From NCBI GenBank assembly GCA_900552885.1, contig USBM01000029.1:1-14185 (forward strand): DNA of 14,185 nt, written 5' to 3'. Positions within the stretch are counted from its first letter, which is position 1; each line of letters starts with the position of its first letter. Positions 7,024 through 14,107 of this stretch are shown piece after piece. Origin of the DNA: an uncultured Clostridium sp. (GTDB lineage Bacteria > Bacillota > Clostridia > Lachnospirales > Lachnospiraceae). The position numbers were made by a program, and so were the translations under genes. The notes beneath the pieces are model-generated. The model had not been told where the DNA came from and did not search any database. It saw only the letters and a program-made list of their open reading frames with translations.

Positions 7024-8214
7024 TTAACCCACTAAAGCCACAGTCTCTCTTGCAATGGCTAACTCTTCATTGGTTGGAATTACATACACGGCAACTTTGG
7101 ACTCTTCCGTTGACAAGCGGATCTCTTCACCTCTAACCGCATTGGCTTGTTCATCAATCGTGATTCCAAGATATCCCAGATAATCGCAGATTGCCTTTCT
7201 TACTTTGAAGTTGTTCTCACCAATACCTGCAGTAAATGCAATCGCATCCACACCATTCATCGCAGCCACATAAGATCCAATGTACTGTGCCGCACGATAT
7301 GCAAACATATCTAACGCAACAGTTGCCCGCTCATTTCCCTCCATGCTTGCAGCATCCAGATCACGGAAATCGCTGGATACTCCAGAGATTCCTTCTACAC
7401 CGGATTGCTTATTCAATACATTCAGCACTTCATCAATCGTGTAATCCTTCTTACCTGCAATATACTGAACCACTGCCGGATCTATACTTCCGCTTCTTGT
7501 ACCCATGATCAGACCATCTAACGGAGTGAATCCCATACTGGTATCCACTGACTTACCATTCTGAACGGCCGTAATAGAAGAACCGTTACCCAAATGACAG
7601 ATGATCACCTTAGAATCAGCATTCTCTTTACCGATGATCTGTAATAGTCTCTTGGATACAAAACTATGAGACGTTCCATGGAAACCATATTTACGAATCT
7701 TATAGTCTTCATAATATTCATACGGAAGTCCATATAAGTATGCTTTCTTAGGCATTGTCTGATGAAATGCCGTATCGAAGACCGCAACCATAGGTACCTC
7801 CGGCATTAAAGCCTTGCAGGCCGAGATTCCAATCAGATTGGCAGGATTATGTAATGGTGCAAGATCATTACACTCTTCAATTGCTTTCATAACATCATCT
7901 GTGATAACAACGGATTGTGCAAACTTCTCTCCGCCATGTACAATACGATGTCCTACTGCATCAATCTCTGATAAATCTTTGATCACACCTGCTTGTGGAT
8001 CTGTTAATTCTTCTAATACATAAGATACTGCACTCTTATGATCCGGCATTGCTACCTCTTTCACAACCTGCTCTTTGCCGGTCGGCTTATGTGTCAGACG
8101 ACCATCAATTCCTATTCTCTCACATAATCCTTTTGCAATCACCTCTTCGGTATCTGAATTGATCAACTGATACTTTAAAGAAGAACTACCACAATTCACA
8201 ACGAAAACGTTCAT
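7024..8214 (-). CDS. ackA: Acetate kinase
   Basis: Cytosolic kinase interconverting acetyl phosphate plus ADP with acetate plus ATP, the ATP-yielding step of acetate fermentation. The 396 residues are full length for the ASKHA-fold family. Motifs: [11 protein letters not shown] (7-17, with Asn7), GHRIVHGG (88-95, the catalytic-site Arg90), FDTAFHQT (146-153), GFHGTSH (177-183), HLGNGSS (207-213), MGTRSG (237-242, Arg240), TAGIGENN (328-335) and TNEE near the end (Glu383). The ATG at 8214 follows GGAGG. pta is not the upstream neighbour here, so acetyl phosphate synthesis is encoded elsewhere. A 64-base gap upstream holds a plausible promoter. No convincing terminator separates it from the yceD promoter. 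Confidence 0.98.
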   Translation of the reverse strand: MNVFVVNCGSSSLKYQLINSDTEEVIAKGLCERIGIDGRLTHKPTGKEQVVKEVAMPDHKSAVSYVLEELTDPQAGVIKDLSEIDAVGHRIVHGGEKFAQSVVITDDVMKAIEECNDLAPLHNPANLIGISACKALMPEVPMVAVFDTAFHQTMPKKAYLYGLPYEYYEDYKIRKYGFHGTSHSFVSKRLLQIIGKENADSKVIICHLGNGSSITAVQNGKSVDTSMGFTPLDGLIMGTRSGSIDPAVVQYIAGKKDYTIDEVLNVLNKQSGVEGISGVSSDFRDLDAASMEGNERATVALDMFAYRAAQYIGSYVAAMNGVDAIAFTAGIGENNFKVRKAICDYLGYLGITIDEQANAVRGEEIRLSTEESKVAVYVIPTNEELAIARETVALVG

Positions 8215-8240
8215 ATCTTTTCCTCCATCTCAATTCTTAC

Positions 8241-8268
8241 TTTATATTGAACTCATGGCAATTGTCAT
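8241..8268 (-). promoter_or_regulatory. Candidate promoter of ackA
   Basis: On the minus strand ATGACA (8268-8263), a 16-base spacer and TATAAA (8246-8241) lie in the 64-base gap before ackA, upstream of its GGAGG site. Two mismatches to consensus and a short spacer make it moderate support only. Confidence 0.45.
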
Positions 8269-8278
8269 AAGTATTCAT

Positions 8279-9982
8279 CTATACATCCATCTTCTCAATA
8301 CTTCCGTCATCCACATTGATCTGATGTCTGCCGTGCTCCTTTGCATAATACATACACCAGTCTGCACGTTTCAGCAATTCATCCGGATTCTTACACACTT
8401 CCGGATATGCAGTCAGTCCAATACTGACACTCATACCAATATCCCATTCATTATAATGCACAACCTGTCTGCATATCTCTTCAAATAATTCTTCAATGAT
8501 CGGCTGTGCAATCTCTAATTTGCGGTTCGGTAATGCCGCTACAAATTCCTCACCACCATACCGGCACACAAAACCATTATACTTATCAATACACTGTTCT
8601 GTAACGGATGCAATTCTCTTAATGACCTCATCACCGGCCAGGTGTCCATACGTGTCATTGACGCTCTTAAACTTATCAATATCAAACAACGCTACACTCA
8701 TACATCCATTGGATGTCAACATCTGACCAACCGCTTCTTTGAACAGTTCATTAAAATAGATTCTGTTATTGATTCCTGTCAATCCATCCTTTCTTGCCAT
8801 ATGCTGCATCTCGTTATAGATCTTCGCATTGCTAATAGCAATATCATACTGTGCAATAATCGCATTATAGAATGACATGTTTTCGTCAAACAGATTCCTG
8901 CGTTCATCCCCTATCATGAACAAGCCATAACTCTCATCACCTGTTCCTAAAAGCTTGATATAGACCGAATTAATATTCACATCCTGCAGAAACGGAATCT
9001 CTTCCTTAAAATTCTCATAAACTACAATCTCCGACTTTCTCTGCTCTACCATCTCAAGATATGTACTCTCCATCTGATCCTTGATCTTTGACTGCAGTTG
9101 CCCGATATTGGTCTTAATAACATAATTGGCGTGCTTGTTCAGATATACATTCTCCTTGATATACACGGCACAGAATCCTAACTTCTTAACCGCCATAATG
9201 GAATCCGTAATCTGATTCGAGATCTTAGGCACTTCAAATGAGGATGCAATATAATGCATAATCTCTGCCTGTGCCTTCATCTCTTCATTTGCCTCTTTGA
9301 TCTGCTTATTGGCCCGTTGCAGGTCTAATTTCTGAATATTCAGTTGGTTGTTCGTATTCTTAAGCTTATCCTGCATATTCAGAATATCTTCATTCTTCTC
9401 TACAATCCTGACAAGACGATTCCGCTCATCTAAAATAATCTCATCCTTATGAATGACGTATTCCACAAGTTTCATAGCTTCTGTAATCAATACAAGCAAC
9501 AGCATAAGCATATCGAAAAATAAAAACATCCACTGATCGCTTGACCGCATCGCCATACGGATAAATACAATGATCACAACCGGCGAACCAACACCTGTCA
9601 TACACAAAACTGCCTGAATCTTATCCGAAACTTCCATTGCCAGGAGAAAATCCACAATAAACATAATCAATAATGCAACGATCATAATTCCGGAATCCGT
9701 CGACCCTTGAAAAAAAGCCAGCATTGCGGTAGCCAATATACACTGTACATACCTTGCCACCCTCAAAAAGGTATGGCTTTTCATGCAATCTGTGTGATAC
9801 AGAATCTCCTCAATCACTTCACATAACACCAAAAAGGCTAATATACAGATTGTCTTGCTAACCATAATATCCTTACTCTCAAACTGTAACAACAGTCTCT
9901 GCAAGAAAAACACAATGTATATTACCCGATGCATTGCCATTCCATTCTTTTGTAATTCAAATGCTGGTTCTGTGTTGTTCAT
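8279..9982 (-). CDS. Membrane diguanylate cyclase (6 TM, coiled coil, GAF-like, GGDEF)
   Basis: A 567-residue sensor enzyme predicted to make the second messenger cyclic di-GMP from two GTP. Residues about 15-172 hold six hydrophobic segments (roughly 15-33, 40-60, 74-92, 97-116, 122-142, 150-172), an uncharacterised membrane sensor. Residues 180-240 form a charged heptad-like coiled coil (NQLNIQKLDLQRANKQIKEA). Residues 241-390 look like a GAF domain, by position and composition only. A GGDEF domain fills 395-555, with DGLTGINNR (399-407), FDIDKFKSVNDTYGH (433-447) and the active-site GGEEF (476-480), so catalysis is expected. The inhibitory RxxD site that normally lies five residues before the active-site loop is absent (KYNG at 467-470). 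The ATG is 3 bases after the FtsA-like stop, with GGAAGG over that stop as ribosome site, so the two genes are coupled. Confidence 0.9.
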   Translation of the reverse strand: MNNTEPAFELQKNGMAMHRVIYIVFFLQRLLLQFESKDIMVSKTICILAFLVLCEVIEEILYHTDCMKSHTFLRVARYVQCILATAMLAFFQGSTDSGIMIVALLIMFIVDFLLAMEVSDKIQAVLCMTGVGSPVVIIVFIRMAMRSSDQWMFLFFDMLMLLLVLITEAMKLVEYVIHKDEIILDERNRLVRIVEKNEDILNMQDKLKNTNNQLNIQKLDLQRANKQIKEANEEMKAQAEIMHYIASSFEVPKISNQITDSIMAVKKLGFCAVYIKENVYLNKHANYVIKTNIGQLQSKIKDQMESTYLEMVEQRKSEIVVYENFKEEIPFLQDVNINSVYIKLLGTGDESYGLFMIGDERRNLFDENMSFYNAIIAQYDIAISNAKIYNEMQHMARKDGLTGINNRIYFNELFKEAVGQMLTSNGCMSVALFDIDKFKSVNDTYGHLAGDEVIKRIASVTEQCIDKYNGFVCRYGGEEFVAALPNRKLEIAQPIIEELFEEICRQVVHYNEWDIGMSVSIGLTAYPEVCKNPDELLKRADWCMYYAKEHGRHQINVDDGSIEKMDV

Positions 9983-9985
9983 AGC

Positions 9986-12124
9986 CTATTCCTTCCAATA
10001 CAATTCAATGTTTGCCCCATCATATAATGCACTAAAATGCTCCGCTTCTTTACCATCGATCTTTTGTACTAATGTCGTCCCCTTAACACTCTTAAGATCA
10101 AATGGATACTTATCAAATATGTCTACAAAGACATAATTAGGTTTCCCTGTTAGTGTAACCGGTGTTCCATTCACCGTCACCTGCATCTGCACCGGTGCCT
10201 GATTCTTATTGGCATCTACCTGCTCAATCCATTCATCAACTAATGTTTTGTCCTGCTGTCCGGTAATAGGTGCCCCGGCCTTCACAGACTCTGTAACACT
10301 TTTTTCTATTGTTTCATCATCTATTTCCTGCTGTTCTTCTGTCACAAATCGTTCCGCTTTATAAATCTCTTCCCTGTCAATCCATGCAACATTAAAATTC
10401 TCATACACCTTAGTATCCGCTCCGGCTCTTGCGCCATTCACAAACACTTCATGCGGTGTCTCAATATCCATAAACTGCATTAACTGACTTAACGTATAAT
10501 AATTAAGTATCTCTATACGGTCACCCTCATTAATCTCATAGAATTCTGACACAAGCGTTCCATCTACACTTGCTAATCGCGGACATGTAATCTCTCTGTC
10601 ATTCACAATAAATGTGATTGTATCATCCATATGTGCAACATCCCGAAGAACCGCTGATGCAGCTTCTCCAACCGTAGATGACGTGATCATGATCTGATCA
10701 CCTGCCTGAATCTCATGATTCATACCCACATCTCTGCCATTCACCACAATCTTTGCAGGTTCTCCCTGTTCACCTCTGACAAATCGTTGTTTGCCATTCA
10801 TGGTATATGTAAGATCCTGTCCTCTCTTTGGGAAGACATCCTCATTCGATAATCCATAAGCTAATGCGGCATCAAACACAGTAAGCTTATCATTATCATA
10901 AAGCTTCACACGATTACCGTTCACATTCACAAAAATAAACTGGTTCTTCTGGTTATAAAAATTCAAACAAATACCAATCGGAGTAACCAATAATGGATCC
11001 TTCTTCACTCCTTCTACCTGAATATCAACAAATCCTAATACTTCTTCCCCGCGGAGTGCAACTCTCTCTTCCGGCAGATCTAAATAAGCGGCAAGTTTCT
11101 GTGTGAATCCAGGAATCTTTCCACCACCACCAACAACAAATGTTGCCGATACCGGATGATCTCCATTCAATTCTATAATCTGTTCGGCAATCTTTGATGT
11201 AATGTCTTCCACCACCGAATCTACTGTCTCATACACTTCCTGCGGTGTAATCTTATGGCTGATTCCCATAATATCCTTATATGTAAGACTCTTACGCTTT
11301 GGTCCAATCAGCTTAATCTTCTCAGCCGTATCAAAGTCTACTAAATATTCTTTAATCAGACGCTCTGTTATCTCATCGCCAGCCTTTGGCAACATACCAT
11401 ATCCAATAATACTGCCATCCTTTGTAATACAAATATCAGATGTTCCGGCACCAACATCGATCAATGCAATATTGAGCAGTCTGAAATTCTCCGGAATTGC
11501 TACCTGAATCGCTGCTATTGGCTCCAATGTCAGATTCGATACTTCCAATCCCGCTAAGGCAACTGCCGCATACAAACCGTCTACAACTTCCTCTGGTAAA
11601 AATGTTGCCAATACATCCGCACCAATATTGTGTGCCTTATGCCCTTCCAGATTCCCAATCTCATATTCATTCAAATAATAACGAATTACTGTATATCCCA
11701 CACAGAAGAACTTCACATCCGTATCATTCTCCTGCATCATCTGTTCATGTGCTGTCTCTACGCCAATCATCTCTAATGAATGGATATATTCCTGTGTCAC
11801 TACCGTTGTATCCTGAAATTCATAATATCCTTTGCCAACTGCAGTTTTCAACACTCTACCAGCGGCCGCAATACAGACTTCCTTAAGCTTTCTTCCCGGA
11901 AGCTGGCTTTCCAACTGTTCTTTTACTTCTATAATCTCTTCACCGATCTTATGAATATCATGAATCTGTCCGTCTAACATAGCACGGGTATCATGAAACC
12001 GGACAGCTTGTGCAACAATATGAAATTGTTTTCCTTCCTGATATCCTACCGTTCCAACAATACTTCTTGTTCCGATATCAAGCCCAAACACTAACGGTTC
12101 CGGATATTTAGTCAATGTCGCCAT
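9986..12124 (-). CDS. FtsA/PilM-like actin-fold ATPase with long C-terminal extension
   Basis: A 712-residue protein of the FtsA/PilM (ASKHA) group; FtsA tethers FtsZ to the membrane, and PilM organises type IV pilus inner-membrane complexes. The actin-fold core spans about 10-430. Nucleotide-site motifs are FGLDIGTRS (13-21), LIDVGAGTSD (221-230) and VVGGGGKIPGF (330-340), and an SHS2-like insertion lies about 33-180. FtsA is usually ~420 residues, so about 280 residues are extra. The extension carries repeated beta segments around VNG or VND (401-404, 461-464, 507-509, 562-564, 651-653), suggesting several beta-grasp-like modules. No FtsA-type C-terminal amphipathic membrane helix is visible; it ends ELYWKE. 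It is followed after 3 bases by the GGDEF gene and preceded by coaE. Whether it acts in division, secretion or envelope assembly cannot be told here. Confidence 0.85.
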   Translation of the reverse strand: MATLTKYPEPLVFGLDIGTRSIVGTVGYQEGKQFHIVAQAVRFHDTRAMLDGQIHDIHKIGEEIIEVKEQLESQLPGRKLKEVCIAAAGRVLKTAVGKGYYEFQDTTVVTQEYIHSLEMIGVETAHEQMMQENDTDVKFFCVGYTVIRYYLNEYEIGNLEGHKAHNIGADVLATFLPEEVVDGLYAAVALAGLEVSNLTLEPIAAIQVAIPENFRLLNIALIDVGAGTSDICITKDGSIIGYGMLPKAGDEITERLIKEYLVDFDTAEKIKLIGPKRKSLTYKDIMGISHKITPQEVYETVDSVVEDITSKIAEQIIELNGDHPVSATFVVGGGGKIPGFTQKLAAYLDLPEERVALRGEEVLGFVDIQVEGVKKDPLLVTPIGICLNFYNQKNQFIFVNVNGNRVKLYDNDKLTVFDAALAYGLSNEDVFPKRGQDLTYTMNGKQRFVRGEQGEPAKIVVNGRDVGMNHEIQAGDQIMITSSTVGEAASAVLRDVAHMDDTITFIVNDREITCPRLASVDGTLVSEFYEINEGDRIEILNYYTLSQLMQFMDIETPHEVFVNGARAGADTKVYENFNVAWIDREEIYKAERFVTEEQQEIDDETIEKSVTESVKAGAPITGQQDKTLVDEWIEQVDANKNQAPVQMQVTVNGTPVTLTGKPNYVFVDIFDKYPFDLKSVKGTTLVQKIDGKEAEHFSALYDGANIELYWKE

Positions 12125-12138
12125 CTCCCTGCCCTTTC

Positions 12139-12160
12139 ACAAGGCGCAAAAAGCCCTTGT
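12139..12160 (-). other. Hairpin in the leader of the FtsA-like gene
   Basis: On the minus strand ACAAGG pairs with CCTTGT. The stem continues with GC/GC around a TTTTT loop, with one bulged G. It lies between the candidate promoter and the start codon. There is no T-run after it, so it is not a terminator. It ends about 14 bases before the ATG and could affect ribosome access; this is inference. Confidence 0.4.
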
Positions 12161-12179
12161 TATATTTTATATAATCTTA

Positions 12180-12208
12180 AGTATACCACACTATCTTGCG
12201 GAAAACAA
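12180..12208 (-). promoter_or_regulatory. Candidate promoter of the FtsA-like/GGDEF pair
   Basis: On the minus strand TTGTTT (12208-12203), a 17-base spacer and TATACT (12185-12180) with an extended TG one base before the -10. The -35 lies within the last codons of coaE. It would drive the FtsA-like gene and the coupled diguanylate cyclase gene. Confidence 0.5.
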
Positions 12209-12787
12209 TAATTCCTTTACCACATTTACGGTTTTTTCAAGGTTTCCTTCATTGTGAATCACAACATCACAATTTGTCATATAATACTCTTCCGTTGCCT
12301 GATTCTCCATCACTGCTTCATACTTTGCACGGTCTCCTCCCCGTCCCGCTATCAGACGCCGGATTCGTTCTTCCCGATCAACGTATATGTACCACAACTC
12401 ATCGCAGATTGCTTTGTACCCATCTTCGATCAATAAGGCAGCTTCGATCACATAATATTGAACCACACCGCTTTTTCGTTTAGCTGCAATATCCGTAATA
12501 ATATATTCTTTCACCGCCGGATGTACGATTGCATTCAACTGTTCTAACTTTACTGCATCTTCAAATACAATCTTACCAAGACTTGCACGATCAATCGTCC
12601 CGTCTTCCGATAAGATCTGTGTACCAAAAGTATCTACTATCTTCTCATAAGTTTTCTGTCCCGGTTCCATCAAAGTATGTGCTAATCGATCCGTCTCCAC
12701 AATATAGACACCTGCTTCCTGTTCCATCATATGTAAAACCGTACTTTTTCCCGTTCCAATTCCACCTGTGATTCCGATAATTCTCAT
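12191..12787 (-). CDS. coaE: Dephospho-CoA kinase
   Basis: Last enzyme of coenzyme A synthesis; it phosphorylates the 3'-hydroxyl of dephospho-CoA with ATP. The 198 residues from the ATG at 12787 are typical (about 200). The P-loop GGIGTGKST is at 8-16, ETDRLAH (31-37) is the usual region with the catalytic-site Asp, and a conserved HPAVK follows. I choose the ATG at 12787 because MRIIGITGG is the family start and GAGGT lies about 5 bases upstream; an in-frame ATG ten codons earlier (MVVHKKEVVN) lacks family support. polA just upstream is the usual Clostridia arrangement, so both were presumably co-transcribed. The -35 of the next promoter overlaps its 3' end. Confidence 0.95.
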   Translation of the reverse strand: MRIIGITGGIGTGKSTVLHMMEQEAGVYIVETDRLAHTLMEPGQKTYEKIVDTFGTQILSEDGTIDRASLGKIVFEDAVKLEQLNAIVHPAVKEYIITDIAAKRKSGVVQYYVIEAALLIEDGYKAICDELWYIYVDREERIRRLIAGRGGDRAKYEAVMENQATEEYYMTNCDVVIHNEGNLEKTVNVVKELLFSAR

Positions 12788-12872
12788 ATTAACTACCTCT
12801 TTCTTATGCACCACCATGTAATACAGACCTTATCTTCCATCGTTTGCTATCCACAACACAATTCTCTCCGGA

Positions 12873-13301
12873 TTACTTTGCTTCATACCATGTATTTCCA
12901 ACACTGACACTCACTGACAATGGAACTAACAGATTCGCTGCATGCATCATTTCCTCCACTAAGATCTGTTTCACCTGTTCTACTTCATCTTTATGCGTCT
13001 CGATCAATAACTCATCATGAATCTGTAAAATTAAGGACGAGCGTAAATGTTCCCTCTGTAACCGTTGATGCACCCGTATCATGGCAATCTTGATAATATC
13101 GGCTGCTGTACCCTGGATCGGCGAATTCATAGCAACACGCTCTCCAAAACTTCTCTGCATAAAATTAGAAGAAGACAATTCCGGAATCTGGCGTATTCTT
13201 CCAAACAAAGTTCTTGTAATGCCTGTCTTTTTGGCATGCTCTACCGTCTCATCTAAGAATTTCTTGACACCCGGATACGTTGCAAAATAGCTCTCAATAT
13301 A
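12873..13301 (-). pseudogene. polA: DNA polymerase I, C-terminal fragment (last 142 codons)
   Basis: The 3' end of a family A DNA polymerase gene. The frame reads YIESYFATYPGVKKFL, then RTLFGRIRQIPEL, ERVAMNSPIQGTAADIIK and ILQIHDELLIE, and ends VGNTWYEAK. These are the finger and palm motifs of Pol I; the QIHDEL segment holds the conserved palm motif C His-Asp. Full-length Pol I is about 850-900 residues, so about five sixths are missing. Homology starts abruptly at 13301; the next in-frame codons upstream are Pro then a TGA stop. No start codon or ribosome site suits this remnant. The upstream sequence belongs to rarA. Either the contig is misjoined, with an intact polA in the real genome, or a deletion fused the two genes. 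Confidence 0.9.
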
Positions 13302-13303
13302 AG
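13302..13303. other. Abrupt rarA/polA junction (suspected misjoin or deletion)
   Basis: Going right to left, rarA homology ends after IEHDQVT (Thr codon 13305-13303). polA homology begins with YIESYF (Tyr codon 13301-13299), in a different frame. No repeat, insertion-sequence end or target duplication is visible at the join. Codon use changes here: the 13 Gln codons to the right (rarA and MATE) are 11 CAA and 2 CAG, while the 8 in the polA fragment are 1 CAA and 7 CAG. Confidence 0.8.
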
Positions 13304-13455
13304 GTCACTTGATCATGTTCAATCATTTGCCACAAAAGATTTCCCTTGGCAACAAGCTGTTTTTGTCCTACATATTCATCCAATGTTTCCGGACGCATAC
13401 GATCGGCTAAAGGCCTTGTGTCTTCTTGTATTGAAAATAGAGAATCTTGTTCCAT
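13303..13455 (-). pseudogene. rarA: Replication-associated recombination protein A, N-terminal fragment
   Basis: First 51 codons of RarA/MgsA, an AAA+ ATPase acting at stalled replication forks. The peptide begins MEQDSLFSIQ and continues PLADRMRPETLDEYVGQKQL and LLWQMIEHDQVT, which is the family N-terminus just before the Walker A loop. Full-length RarA is about 420-440 residues; here the frame ends after two non-family codons (Leu-Tyr) and TGA at the junction. The ATG at 13455 has GGAGG about 6 bases upstream, so I prefer it to the in-frame ATG 12 codons earlier. A good -10 lies upstream and the MATE terminator precedes it, so the start of this gene is intact; only its body is lost. As it lacks the ATP-binding core, no function is expected. 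Confidence 0.88.
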
Positions 13456-13477
13456 ATGTTTCCTCCGTATGTACTTT

Positions 13478-13483
13478 ATTATA
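13478..13483 (-). promoter_or_regulatory. -10 element of the rarA promoter
   Basis: TATAAT on the minus strand, 22 bases before the rarA ATG and just downstream of the MATE terminator. No clear -35 is seen at 16-18 bases upstream; the region there is the T-rich tail of the terminator. Probable promoter on position and -10 match only. Confidence 0.5.
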
Positions 13484-13491
13484 CACCACAC

Positions 13492-13523
13492 AAAAGAAAA
13501 AGTGTTTGACCTTAATCAAACAC
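13492..13523 (-). terminator. Intrinsic terminator of the MATE gene, overlapping its stop codon
   Basis: On the minus strand GTGTTTGA pairs perfectly with TCAAACAC (8 bp, 6-base loop TTAAGG; 13502-13523), followed by TTTTTCTTTT. The MATE TAA stop is in the loop, so the last MATE codons form the left arm of the hairpin. Confidence 0.85.
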
Positions 13524-14000
13524 CATCTTCTTTTTCTCAATTCGTCTTAAAAATACCCATCCCACAACACAAGATAAAACTTCCGTAATCACAAATGCAT
13601 ACCAAATCAAAGATACATCCCTATCATATTGAATGACTAATTTTGAAAATCCCCAGGCCAAAGGTAAAATCAAAATGGCTTGTCTAAGCAAGGATACGAT
13701 CAAGGATTCCATACCTCCATTCAAAGCTTGATACACACCTTGAAATGCGATATTTACACCCGCAAACACAAAGCTAACGGATATGATTCGAACAGCACTG
13801 ATGAAATATATTCTGGATTGTCCTGCATTAAATAGTGTCGCAAAAAAGTTTGGGAATAGTTCTGTAATTAGAGTACCCAAGACCATTAATACGATAGTAT
13901 AGATTAAGCCATACTTGATTCCATCTTTAACACGCTGCTTATTTTGCATACCATACGAAAAGGCAATGATAGGTGTAATCGCATCTCTTAAACCGAATGC
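13512..14000 (-). pseudogene. MATE-family efflux transporter, C-terminal fragment cut by an IS605-type element
   Basis: About 163 residues of the C-terminal half of a MATE-type (MatE/DinF-like) Na+- or H+-coupled exporter. It starts [19 protein letters not shown], a segment typical of the middle of these ~450-residue proteins. Hydrophobic helices follow ([80 protein letters not shown]) and it ends with a charged tail, [11 protein letters not shown]. The frame stays open rightward to 14069, but those ~23 codons are transposon end sequence, not MATE. The first half of the gene is not adjacent, so this copy should be inactive. Codon use (Gln CAA 6 of 7) matches the rarA fragment and differs from the polA-dxr part. 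The substrate cannot be predicted. Confidence 0.85.
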
Positions 14001-14107
14001 CTTGAACCTCTCATCACTGAAGTGACGAGATTCTTGGGAACAGGTTTCTATCGAAACCTTTCTTACCAAGCTATCCCCGCAGTTCCTGCGGTTGTTTTTA
14101 TTTTTAG
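14001..14107 (-). ncRNA. Right end / omega-RNA-like scaffold of an IS200/IS605-type element
   Basis: Between the tnpB stop and the MATE homology the minus strand shows three hairpins in a row: CCGCAG/CTGCGG (14077-14091, 3-base loop), AGGTTTC/GAAACCT (14042-14059, loop GATA), and TCTCGTCAC/GTGATGAGA (14009-14030, 9 pairs with one G-T wobble, loop TTCA). It ends GGTTCAA next to MATE sequence. IS200/IS605 right ends have a subterminal hairpin and encode the 3' part of the TnpB guide RNA, whose guide is the flanking host DNA. The hairpins are seen directly; transcription is inferred from the family. Confidence 0.65.

Noticed and set aside
14001..14069. N-terminal 23 residues of the MATE open frame as genuine protein
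   Set aside because: They are encoded by the hairpin-rich right end of the IS605-type element and have no MATE similarity.
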